Source: Gordionus sp. m RMFG-2023 (Eukaryota > Nematomorpha > Gordioida > Chordodea > Parachordodidae). Taken from it: a stretch of DNA of 64,000 bases. The notes under the pieces were generated by a model. It saw nothing but the letters and a program-made list of their open reading frames with translations. It searched no databases and was not told the DNA's origin. The DNA is taken from NCBI RefSeq assembly GCF_954871325.1, contig NC_088779.1:27700869-27764868 (forward strand), read 5' to 3'. Position 1 is the first letter of the stretch. Each line of letters opens with the position of its first letter. Position numbers and translations under genes: made by a program. Positions 24,295-34,959 of the stretch are shown piece after piece.

Positions 24295-25738
24295 TTTCTT
24301 TAATAAATTGATAAATAATTTTTAAAAAAAATTACAAAATTTTACCGATTTTTTGGCAATTTTCTTGAGTAATTAATATTTATATTTAAAACGATTTTAT
24401 AACTATAGGGTTAATTTTTATTTTATATTAGAAATTAAACCTAACAGTTTTATTTGCAAAATCATTTCGAAATTCAGCATTTTTATTATTTAAAACGATT
24501 TGACTTTTAATTTCCTATTTATTTGATAGGATATATTAACCTAGAACCGAACCCCACCCCCGTAACCTATGGTGAGTTGACACTAATATCCTAGCAGATT
24601 GGTTTACCACACTTGTGTGGAATAAAACGAGTACCAAAATGGTTATCCTTTTCAGGAAACCCACTTCTGGAAATCGTTTTTAAGCTAATAAAAAATGATT
24701 CCCCTACACTCACCCCCTCTCCTCCCAACCTCCTCTTTCCTAAAAATGAATACACTCGGTATTCGAGATCTGAAAATGGCAAAATTCTCAGACCCGACCA
24801 GGTTTTTTTTAATTTTTTTTTTTTTAAATACAAGTTCTGAATTTAAAAATATATGTTTTTGAAACACCAAAATATACAAACATTTGTAATCTTGGTGAGT
24901 AGTTAAAATTTTTTAAAAAAAATTACCTTTTATGAATTATTACTTCTTATGAAATATCAGAATTAATCAGTTATTACCTCCCGAATTTAGCTCGACTTGG
25001 TTCGGAAATATTTTGCCCTGCCCGACCCGGCCCATTTATTCTAGTCGTTTCCCTGCCCAAATACTAATTTATAAGTTATAACTGATTATTAATCATCTTT
25101 AGATATAAAAATTTAAATATCAAATGGTTCAAACCGGTTCACAGGCATTTTAAAGGTTCAGTTCAAGTTCGGGTGACAACGGTTCAGGTTCGGTTTAAGA
25201 AGTTTTTATCAAAATATCTTTTTTTTTAAAACATTTATATATATAATTTTTTAACATTTTAAGTAAAACCTATTGCCCATGTAAGGGGAACAACCCATTA
25301 AACTATCGCCTTACTTATTATTCTAACGCAAAATGATACTTTAGACGGATCTAGATCCCAGAGCAGAGAATATTATTTCTCATGATCAACATTCACGCTA
25401 AATGACAGAGAAAATCAAATTAAATTTAGAATATGGAAAAGATTAAAAAAAAAAATATGTCCGAAAAAGGCAGGATTTTAGGGCATAATTCAAAAAAAAT
25501 ATCCTTTATTTTTAGACCAAAAATACAATGTAATTCGGTAAACTAAGCAATTAACACGCAAAAATGTAAATACAAAAGTATGCGACTCTAATATACAAAA
25601 ATAATGGTCAAATAAACGCGAAATTATTTTTCAAATATAAAAAACGACAGGAATAAAAGGCAGAAACAAAATTTGAGACTACTTAAAATAATTTACTAAA
25701 CCACGAAAATATGCGACAAAAATAAAAACAAATGCAAA

Positions 25739-26169
25739 CAATGATGTTAGACGGCTTGATTTTAGCCGATTTTTAAAAACGGCTAACTCAATATTTTAGC
25801 CAGAAAAATGTTGCTTAAATGGGTCCTAATGTAATCCCGCAAGGAGCATTCTTTTCTGAAGTCAACATGGTTGTTCCGGCCTTGGGGGGGGGGGATGATT
25901 TATAAAAACGGTTGACTCTTTTGTCGGTGAGCAAAATCTTCAGACGTTGTGTAATATTTTTCTGGATAAAATATAGAGTTAGTCGTTTTTATATATATCC
26001 CTCCCCAGGGAAGGGAACAACCAAGTTGGCTTCAGAATTCTAGATAAATATAGAGTTAGCCCTTTTTATATAACATTCCCCCAGGGAACGGAACAACCAA
26101 GTTGGCTTCAGAAAAGAATGCTCTTTGCTGGATTCGAACCCATTTAATCGTTTAACAATAACAACACTA
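25739..26169. repeat. hAT-like MITE enclosing inverted copies of another repeat
   Basis: The outer part matches the 5102-type MITE: left ATGATGTTAGACGG, core ACGGCTAACTCAATATTTTA, right end CGTTTAACAATAACAACACT. Inside are a 60-70 bp sequence at about 25815-25890 (GGAGCATTCTTTTCTGAAGT) and inverted versions at about 26000-26035 and 26080-26140 (CTTCAGAAAAGAATGCTC). The last reads GGTTCGAATCC on the minus strand, a perfect tRNA B-box. The result could fold into a branched hairpin. Boundaries are approximate. Confidence 0.6.
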
Positions 26170-27174
26170 GAAAGCAAAAAAAACATGAAAAATGTAGAAA
26201 AAGGCACTAGCAATACAAAGCAAGCTAAATTTTAAACTATGAAGTAGGCAAAATTATTGCGTAACTTAGCAAAATAACATAAAAGCGCGTAAAACGATAT
26301 AAAAATAACAGTGATTTTTAAATATTTGTATATAATTACGGTTGCAATTCCAAAAGACCACAATTGTCATTAAAGGATCTCAAATAGTAAAATTCTGGTT
26401 AGATTAGTTTTAGCCACCCCTCAGCCCAGCCAAATTTGTACCCGACTCTGTTCGTTTTCCAATTTTTTTTAACTAAGGTTTCCCAGCACAGCACCAAAAA
26501 AATAACCCAAAATATTTATATAAAATAAATTAAATTATAGCCAATATAAGGTTATCCATTCCAAACCTAATTTTTCTTTAAATTACTGTCCTGTAAAATT
26601 ACAAAAAAAGTGGAGATGGAATAATCTAATTCTCAGGGCAACGGTATGGATTATAAGTTAAGTGCCGATCGAATGTTTACAATAAAATTGTCTGGAATTC
26701 ACAGTGTAATCTATTCCATACATGCATAAATACATTTCCGGTCAAATATCAATTTCCCGAATTTAAAAATAGTCTTCAGTAAAAAAAAGATTTAGAATTA
26801 AGGAGATTTCTTTCCACGATTCCATAATCCCAATACGACATATAACACTTCTTTTTTTTTAAATTAATTTTTTTTAATCTCGATGTTTTAAAGTTTCATT
26901 ATTTATTCTCCCTTCATTATTTATTCTCACTTTTATTTAGTTTCATTATATTCTTCTTTAATCAAAATAAGAAACATCTATTTCGCAAATCGTTTTGAAA
27001 GGGAAATAGGAAATATGAGCAGTTATAAAAATATTCAAAGCTTTCCATTGTAAGATCTTTCAAACTATTTAATTCATACAAATTTTTAAGAAAAAATTTA
27101 AATCACGGCCCTGACTTTTAAGTTTTTTTTAGAACATTTTTAAGTTCAGCCCTGATTTTTATTTTCATTTTTAG

Positions 27175-27312
27175 AGTTCGGTCCGAGCTGGGTTCTAAGT
27201 ATCCTTAGTCGACTAAAGTTTATAGACTTGGGTTCACGACTTGAGTTAGTCGACTTAGACTAACGACTAGAGACTCTGAGTCGGAGTTGGGTGAATTCGA
27301 CTTTTTAACAAC
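27175..27312. repeat. GTCGACT-rich imperfect palindrome ending in a hAT-like terminus
   Basis: Repeated TAGTCGACT, GACTTAGACTAACGACTAG and related words lie in a GC-richer patch that ends TTTTAACAACACCA, close to the TTTAACAACACTA end of the MITE family. It falls within about 900 bp (26686-27584) absent from unit D, so it may have arrived after duplication or been deleted there. The left end is unclear. Confidence 0.35.
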
Positions 27313-27656
27313 ACCATATTGATAATATTATAATATTACATTCAAATTAAATTGTTTATTTTATTTTATATTATTTTAATTTTGTTAATTTAATGATTTA
27401 ATTTTATTTAACAAGAGACGGTTAATCTAATTTATATACAATTTCACTTGATATTAACGAGAGAAACAAAATTACTTATTATATAGTTCAAAAATATTTA
27501 TAATTATTTAGATTCAGACTTTGGTATTTATTTGCTAATATTTACTACAATAAAATCACTATCTATATACCTCTGTTTTACCCACCAACATAGTATATAT
27601 ACTACTAAATCGATTTCCATTTTCTGTAAATAAATAGTTAAACCTACCAGAAAATC

Positions 27657-28149
27657 TTCTTTTTTTTCTCTTAAGCTTTCACCTTTTTCTGGTGGTAAGC
27701 TCTCTCTCTACTTTATTATTCATGCTCTCTATCTCTTTTTATCTCTGATATCCCCCACCATAGTTTCCCTATCTATTCCATTTGGATCTTCCATCGGAGT
27801 ATTGGTATCGAAGCCATTGTATCTTGATCTCACGCCGAATTGTCAATATCGACAGATCCCACCGGAGTATTCTTATCGATTCCATCTATCATCCTTGAAT
27901 GACCCACGAGGTCAGCTGGCCATCTTTCATTTTGATTTATTGGACTAGTATCCTAGCACACGGCTGTCCAAGCCACTCCGCTGACCGGGGTGGCATTTCT
28001 CAGCTCAGAAATGAAGTTCGTCGTAGCATATGTCCTTGCACATCAATCATCGAAGAAATCTGAAAATTTTTACATTCCTTACCAGGATTGAACCTGGGAC
28101 CTTCTGTTTCCAAGCATGCATCATAAACCCACTTAGTCCATCCCGGCGA
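27657..28149 (-). mobile_element. tRNA-derived SINE with 12-bp target-site duplication
   Basis: The minus strand begins CGCCGGGATGGACTAAGTGG, carries a B-box (AGGTTCAATCC) about 60 bp in, then a unique body, and ends in a purine-rich tail (AAGAGAAAAAAAAGAAG). The whole is bracketed by TACCAGAAAATC at 27645-27656 and 28150-28161. In unit D the corresponding place (about 42196) has a single ACCAGAAAA and no insert, so the empty site is visible. At 493 bp it is long for a SINE; the distal part may be a second component. Confidence 0.75.
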
Positions 28150-29267
28150 TACCAGAAAATCATATATACTTAAATAAATGTACAATTACCTAACTTAACC
28201 TTTAGGTATATATTTGGTTGAAAATCTTCTAAAAGTATAATTCAATATGAGAGTATGTATGTAAATAATAAACGAATTCATTACATTCACTCCCCCCCCC
28301 CTTCACTTTATTGAGGAAGAGAAATGGAATTTAGAAAAGGAATACGGGAAAATCTTTCTTTCTTTCTAATTTTAATAATTTTAGAAAAAACTGCGAAATA
28401 TAGTTTAAAGTTATTCAATGCTCCCGTAGCGTTTTTTGGTGGATTATTAATTAATTAATCTTTGATACCAAGATTTGAAAATTTTGTAATTTTTATATGA
28501 AAATTATTGAGCTAAATATTTAATTACGATAACAAGATTTAATATATCTTAAAGAATTTTCTAAGTAATAGTATTTGTAAATCAAATAGGGCCATTTGTC
28601 GAATCACAAATCTTTGATTGATTCAAATCAAAAATGTATGCAAAAGTGGAATAAAAACTGTCATTTTAGAACCCCAATAGAATCACGTTTTAATATTGGA
28701 AATTTTTTTTGGAATAGGGGGTGGGGGAGTGTCACCGTGGAAGCTGCCTCAGCCGAAATTACAATTTTAGGGGCCGCTAATTTTATAACAAAGTTTTGGC
28801 ATGTCTAGCCATATGTATAACGAAAAATTTTTATACATTTTATTTTTCCGGTCCACGGGTTACTTTATTTGAATATTTACTGATATGATATGTTGTCAAA
28901 ATGCAGTAGCAAATAATTAATTTTTTTTAAAAGGTAAAATAAATAAAGGTGAAAAATGTAGAAATAGAATTTACGGGAAAGGATAGGGGATAAAAAAAAA
29001 GGAAGTTAGGAATATGGAATGTTATTCAATGGAAGAGATAAAACTTAGATAGTTAGAGCGAATAATGGCGGTAGCTAATCTTCGGCGTAAGAAGAGGGAT
29101 TCCTTAGGCTGATCGGTTTTTTCGCAAATCCGTTTGCCTAAGGTGATCATTGCTGGTTTCGCGCCCATTCATCTACCGACTAGATCACAGATGACAAACG
29201 AAAAGGTCAATTTTTTTTTATAAAAATTTTGTGAAATAATTATAAAAAACACAAAATATTTGTTAAA

Positions 29268-29433
29268 ACGGCTAACTTAGCCAAAAAATACGCAAGTCTC
29301 GATATGTTGCTCATAGGATGACCTAAAGATTTGAACATTCTATTAACAAAATCTCTGGGCTTGTGGGTAATATTATTTTGGTTAACATCTCTTAATTTAA
29401 AATTGGCTATATCGGACCGTTTAACAATACTTA
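29268..29433. repeat. hAT-like MITE at the left border of unit C
   Basis: It begins TGTTAAAACGGCTAACTTAG and ends CGGACCGTTTAACAATACTTA. It is degenerate inside but keeps the order of the family core. Its right end adjoins the block shared with unit B, where an equivalent right end (GCCATTTAGCAACACTTA) also sits. Confidence 0.55.
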
Positions 29434-29911
29434 GAAAGGGAAGAAATGATTATTTGCTTTAATTTTTTTTTTTAAATTTGAAACTTATAAATAAATAGGA
29501 TTTTTAATTACTGATATAATATAATAACATATTGATTGTTATATATTTATAAATTTAAAATATTTGATAATGAAAATTACAATTTTTGATATTAGTTTTG
29601 TGATGTATGTTAGCGTATATGATATGATGGTTCATAAAATAAAAAGATTTCTAATTTTGAATAGCGCGATAATTTGTGTTCGTCAATTTCCTAGTTTGTT
29701 TTTAAAAACAATATGAAAATTTAATGCATGCGGGATAAATAAAGTACGTTGCAAATTGCAATTAAATTCTAGGATCTAAGATTTAGACACTTTTACTGGT
29801 ATATTTTTAGATTGCAAATCTTATATTGCTGAGGAATTCAGCAGATAGCTTCCCCCCCCTTAATTTATGTATAAAAATAACCAGATTACATCAACAATTA
29901 TCATTAATCAT

Positions 29912-30740
29912 ATGGCAGAACTTGTAGAATTTGTGACACCGTTGGTAACCAAGATTTTTTTTCCCCAAGTTAGAGAAAATTGCAAGACATTTTTCTAAAT
30001 GCGTAGTAAGTTAATAATAATTTGAACGACTCAAGATTTTGGTCAAACTAGGGAATTGCGCGAATTATCAAGAGCCCAAATTAGAAAAGTTTTTAACTGT
30101 ATGTATATGGCAAGATACTCAGGAATAAGGATTTACCCAAAATCCTCCCGTTATGATTCCGAACCTAACAATTTTAAATATCATTCACTGGGAAGGATCT
30201 TTAAGTTTTAAAAAAAAAATCAAGTTTTTTTTTACCGGAAATAAAGTATTTCAGCGTTGCAGAGAACTATCTTATAAAAAAAATTTTAAAATAATTATAT
30301 CGTTTTAATTTTTGAAATTCAAAGGATAGGTAACCTCTCATACACGCAATCAGATTTTAAAACCGTACTTATTAAAGTGTTTAAAAAATCAGTTCATTGT
30401 TCCAGATTAAATTACGACATATTTTGTGGTGATAGGGTAACTCCTCATTCACAGTTAGCGAGAATATGGAAGAGAAGTATGCAAAAACACAGCATATTTT
30501 TGTAAGCTAACTATAAATTAAGGATTGGGGGGGGGGGGGGTGTTACCAAGAAAATTTTTAATATAATGAATGGGTGTGGGGGAGGGTCTGAAAAAATGAA
30601 TAATATATACATATCATAAAAGAAAAAATCATCTCCAAAAATAAAAAATTGTAAGAAATTTTTTTTATGACAGTGTTTGACATCGCACAGGATAAAATAC
30701 TGATTCCTGGCAAACTGAATTCCCTCATACCCTAAGATTC
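29912..30740 (+). other. Coding-like segments of an unrecognised gene, unit C copy
   Basis: It reads AELVEFVTPLVTKIFFPQ near 29912, ELSRAQIRKVFNCMYMARYS near 30060 and DIAQDKILIPGKLNSLIP then stop near 30685-30740. These are the counterparts of the 21199-22554 fragments. The acceptor of the last segment is not preserved here. Family unknown. Confidence 0.3.
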
Positions 30741-31163
30741 AGAATTGTTAAAATAACATATTCCATTATCTCTAGACACCACCTGATACTATCCGCTATC
30801 AGCCCTCGCAGAAATTATTAATGAGGATTAAAGCACCGCAGTTCCAAAGTCGGCGCTTATGATTATCACATACACTATTAAAAAAGTTATCCACTCATCC
30901 TTGACTACCTTATTATCCATGGTCTAATAGAGTTATTTTATTAAAATTTCTTTATAAGGTGATTACCATAACAAAAAAAACATTGGATGATTTGCAAAAT
31001 AAACAAAACCTAAAATAAATATCATTTTTTTTATAAAGGTTGTTTAATTTTAATTTTTAATTTTTTTTAATAAGAAATAATGCTTTTCAGCCCTAAATAA
31101 ATTAAAGGAAAATAAATATTTTATACCATTAACATTTACACTAAACTCAAAGCCCTAGATAGC

Positions 31164-33375
31164 TCAACCAGGTCTAACTCCTTGAGTAGTTCTAGCAGGA
31201 AGAGGTCTAACCCCTTGAGTTGTTCTACCAGGAAGAGGTCTAACTCCTTGAGTAGTTCTAATGGGAGTTATTGGTGATACTGTAGGTAGAATAGGTGGGA
31301 CATGTCCTGATCAATACATATATTTTTTTAATGTATGTATAAAGAAAGTAGTATATTTCATATTAATCAAGTATATGATAGAGATAATTATTATATCAAA
31401 AAAGAATGAAAAATATACGAGCCTTTAAAACGCAAATTTCAGGATTGTTTGTAAAAATAAGAAATTATTAATTGGACCATCTTTCTTTTTTTAAGAGAGG
31501 GGGGAGGGGGGGATTATAATGTTTTATTTAACTATTTGATTTTTATAAATGTCATTTCTATACTTATAAACACGTAGTTAACCATCATTTCATTCTTATT
31601 AATTCCTAAGATCCATATATTATTTATAGATGTTAGCTAGTAAAGTGTAATTTCAGGCTTAAAGTGTATGGACTAATGCCTAATTGAAGTATTCGAGCGA
31701 TCGAGGGTCAATGTTAATTTCTCTCTAATTTTGGAATATTTTGTCTGGATTAAATTAACTTTGGAAAAGGCTTAATCTCTCAAACGCTCCAAAATAGGGG
31801 AGGGGAGGTAAAGCAATTATTTCAAATGTTTCAAGGCCTCCATTATTAGACTATTTTAAGGGCTGTCAAATTTTGTTTCTTCTGTATAATTTAGAAAAAA
31901 GTACAAATATTACATAATTTAAGCTTATGCCGGTTATGCATTATAAATTATTTATATTTTACCATAAAATATTCCATAAATTTTAATATCTATTCATATT
32001 CTAGGCTGTTTATTTAGTCGAACCGCCGTGGTTATTTTTTATCGCTCTTTTCGCTTAGTTAAATTTAAAGTTTCTAAAGAACCTCCGAATTTATCTATGT
32101 CCGGATGGGGGGGGGGTGTTAGCTAGGCCCTGTTTAAATATCTAAATGATACTTTGCACTGATGGCCATTTTTATGATATATAATGCTAAAACTATATAA
32201 ATTTAATAAATAAATCTAATTATTTCGTTTCATATATCTTAGGAAAAGTAAATTAATGAACATACCTCTTCTGCATTCACATGTTTTACATCCCCTTTTA
32301 TAAACAAATCCATTCCGACAATACTTATGATGGCAATTGACAGGCCGACAATATCCTAAACGCATATTATATTTTAAAAAAAAATTTCTGAGTTTTAGAT
32401 GAGAAAATGTTTCAAACTTAAGATAATTATTTTTTTAAGAATGTTTTCTTTCTCGTTTTTTTTTAAAAAAATTAATAAATATCAAGATTTTTTGATAACA
32501 TTTTATTTCGAAAAAATGTTGATGTACAGTTCAAACGTTTTGAATATTATTTAAAGTGAAATGTTAAATCACAAATTTGATAGGAACGAAGTTAATATGC
32601 TATTAGGATTATGGTCCAACTCAAAGAAAATTAATAAATTTGGTTAAATTTTAATCAAATAACCCTGACCCATATCTTTTATAACCTTTACACTTATTCT
32701 TTACATCCGATACTTTTCATCCAATTTAAAAAAAAATCCTCTTCCGTTGAACATTCCATGAGTGGAACCTGTTTTTATTTTTGAAACTACCCCTTATTTA
32801 TAATTGATTTCTATATTAATTTTCCATATTAAATAAATAATAAACAAAAATTTGCGGAGAAAGCGATTGAAATTTTATGGTGTATTTACTCTATAGCAAA
32901 ATAAAGTCTTTCAGAATAAAAAAAAAACAGTGTACTAGAGCTGATTAAAATTTTTCAAATCTTGTTAAAAAAACCAGAGTCTCCCAAACATAGTTTTGAA
33001 TTTTGGTAAACTTCTATCCTACCCACATAAATCATTGAAAACTAGAAGGAAGAAAGAAAATAAGTTATCCTTGGTAAATGGATCCATGTAATAATCAATA
33101 CTTCCTCCTCCTATTCTATATTCGCACCTTAAGCAACCCCTGTTATCATTATCTAATCCACTTCAGGCATAATTCTGAGCATCGAATACATTAGGACAAT
33201 ATAAATGAATAAATTATTAAAAATTGAAAGAAAGAATGCATAAGAAAGGTGAAAGATCGCATAAAAAAAGAGAAAAATTAGAAATATATATACTTCGGCG
33301 TGCAACGAATTCTTCTTGAGATAACACATTCAAAATGTAAGCTGATAACAATAAGACTATCAAATATATCTTCAT
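31164..33375 (-). CDS. Antistasin-like secreted inhibitor C (one module plus basic repeat tail)
   Basis: A predicted 104-residue secreted basic protein with the architecture of gene B. Exons: 33375-33294 (signal peptide), 32355-32266 (module), 31306-31164 (tail). Phase-1 introns, GT-AG borders. The module is C-x4-C-x3-C-x10-C-x2-C-x-C, but CPNGF has become CRNGF and the contact residue after the second Cys is His, not Arg. That would be unusual for an inhibitor of trypsin-like enzymes. The tail reads SPITPIRTTQG then two more repeats ending QGVRPG and TGA, again with no acidic residue. A relic of the module 1 exon lies at about 33110-33201, and the terminal cysteine module is gone as in B. 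Confidence 0.8.
33110..33201 (-). pseudogene. Relic of module 1 exon in gene C
   Basis: It aligns with the B relic and the intact A exon (AGGGGTTGCTTAAGGTGCG). Splice borders are lost and the frame is disrupted. It shares several changes with the B relic, so inactivation probably preceded the B-C duplication. Confidence 0.7.
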
Positions 33376-33468
33376 TTTATAACAAATTTCTCAAAAAAGA
33401 AAATAAATAAATGACAATTTGATATTGTTTTACCCTTTTTATCCAGATTCAAGTTAGATTTGTTTTGA

Positions 33469-33484
33469 TGAAGGTTAAAGTAAT
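33469..33484 (-). promoter_or_regulatory. Conserved upstream motif of gene C
   Basis: ATTACTTTAACCTTCA on the gene strand about 95 bp upstream of the start codon, matching B and D. Inferred promoter element. Confidence 0.4.
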
Positions 33485-34610
33485 ATTCTTTAATAAATTA
33501 TTAAATTGTAAAAAATATTAAATATTAAAATTTACGGATTTTTGGCAATTCTCTTGCGTAATTAATATATATATATATACATATGTGTTTAAAATGATTT
33601 TATAACTATAGGGTTAATTTTTATTTTACATTAGGAATTTAAATCTCTAATATTTACGCAAATCATTTTTTGAAAACATATTTTATTTTAGCATATTTTA
33701 TTATTTAAAACAAATCGACTTTTAATTTTCATATTTATTTGATAGGATATATTCATCTTGAACCGAACCCCATCCCCGTAATATAGGGTGGGGTTGACAC
33801 TAATAGACACTAATACCCTAGCAGATGGATTCGCCACTTGTATGGAATAAAACGCATACCAATGTGGTGACAAATCGGGAATCATATTTTAAGCTGTTAA
33901 AAAAAAATTGTCCCCTACATAATCCCTCTCACCCTCCTATCCCCCATAAATGTATACAATACTATACTATAAACAATAATAAATAAAGTTGATATATATT
34001 TTTTTTTAAATATTTACCTTTATGATTTAAATATTTTGGAAGAAAAAAATGCATTTTAAATTTTTTCAAAAAAGAGAAAGCCCAAATTTATTTTATAAAG
34101 AATGAAACCGCCAATACCCAGAAATAAGATTTTTTTTTTTTAAATGGCAAAAAAAACATAAGTGTTGTGTTGCGCCGCCATTCCTATCAAAATCCTTGCT
34201 AAGACTATGACCACTTGTACTTTCTTTCCAAGGTCACCTCGAAATTTGAGCTACGTTTAGGAAACCCCATCTTTATTTTAAGAAATGGGTAAGATAATCT
34301 CTACTACCCCCCCCCCCCAAGTAATATTTCATTCAGACACCCAAAGATTTTATATTAAAGATAATTCTTCGACACAATTTTATTTTATAAAATATTTCAT
34401 ATAATTAATTCATAATAACATTAAATATTCGAGTTTTGAATTCTTACATATTTTAATTTCGCTACAAACTCAGTATTGGAGGTCTGAAAATAGCATAATT
34501 CTCAGGCCAGACCCGGTAGGAATTAGGTTTTTTGCCCCCCCCCCTTAGGCCGGGTTTCAATAAAATTATTTTTATCCTAAAAATATATTTAACTTCAAGG
34601 TAAAATATCT

Positions 34611-34959
34611 GGTTCTCATTTTGATATTTCTCCAAGAACAACCAAAATAGGCTCTTCTTAATCCCAAAATGATGAAATGGCATGATGCCGAAGGCTCTAG
34701 ATGCATTTTGCAGTTTTCTTTCTTCTTGTAGCGCAAGAAGTTTTAAAAATAATTTTATTCGCAAATTCTGCTTGAAAAATGATTATTAACCTCCTGAAGA
34801 CCTTATTTCTACCTTATTTATCTTTTATAAAAATTAATTTGAACCTATTGCTATAAATTTTAAATATATAATTAAATTAGAATATGACCTATATGAAATA
34901 GAACACACTTTGCATTTCTCAATTTATGAAACCTTTTATATTTCGTCATTTGGCCTAAG
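34611..34959 (+). repeat. Dispersed repeat R, copy 1
   Basis: It shares ordered words with 44606-44930 (ATTTCTCCAAG, AAAATAGGCTCTT, TTTCTTCTTGTAG, GCAAATTCTGC, ACCTTATTTATCTTTTAT class) and, inverted, with 49125-49271. No terminal repeats or tail were recognised. No family assigned. Confidence 0.55.

Larger units (their letters stand above)
20716..28830. repeat. Segmentally duplicated unit B
   Basis: The same ordered blocks recur in units C (from about 29418) and D (from about 36250): the block around 20940-21540, the block at 22460-22850, the three inhibitor exons with promoter block, and (B and D only) tail blocks 26490-26690 and 28150-28810. Gene spacing between equivalent stop codons is about 8.2 kb (B to C) and 6.7 kb (C to D). 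A MITE right end (GCCATTTAGCAACACTTAG) sits at the left border. Limits are by eye. Confidence 0.7.
24182..31163. other. Intergenic region between inhibitor genes B and C
   Basis: No intact gene was seen. It holds the gene B promoter, a GC patch at 24990-25190 (CCTGCCCGACCCGGCCC), the composite element 25739-26169, a GTCGAC-rich repeat at 27175-27312, the SINE insertion 27657-28149, tail blocks shared with unit D, a possible tRNA-like patch near 29190-29145 (minus), a MITE at 29268-29433 and the left part of unit C. Confidence 0.55.
29418..34000. repeat. Segmentally duplicated unit C
   Basis: Collinear with unit B through the coding-like block (29910-30240), the DIAQDKILIPGKLNSL block (about 30685-30735), the inhibitor exons and the promoter. 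The tail blocks seen in B and D beyond the promoter are absent. Instead an unrelated stretch with its own repeats (34611-36250) follows. Confidence 0.65.

Noticed and set aside
24591-24879. Overlapping open frames on both strands near 24.6-24.9 kb
   Set aside because: Not conserved in the parallel regions of units C and D, low complexity and no splice logic.
28080-28149. A tRNA gene on the minus strand (B-box and a tRNA-like 5' half)
   Set aside because: The T-arm does not pair properly with a seven-base loop, the A-box region has extra bases, and the sequence is the head of a retrotransposed insert with target duplication.
29145-29200. tRNA-like A-box (TGATCTAGTCGGTAGATGA, minus strand)
   Set aside because: No B-box or tail follows at the right distance; it could be a SINE fragment but the evidence is too thin for a feature.
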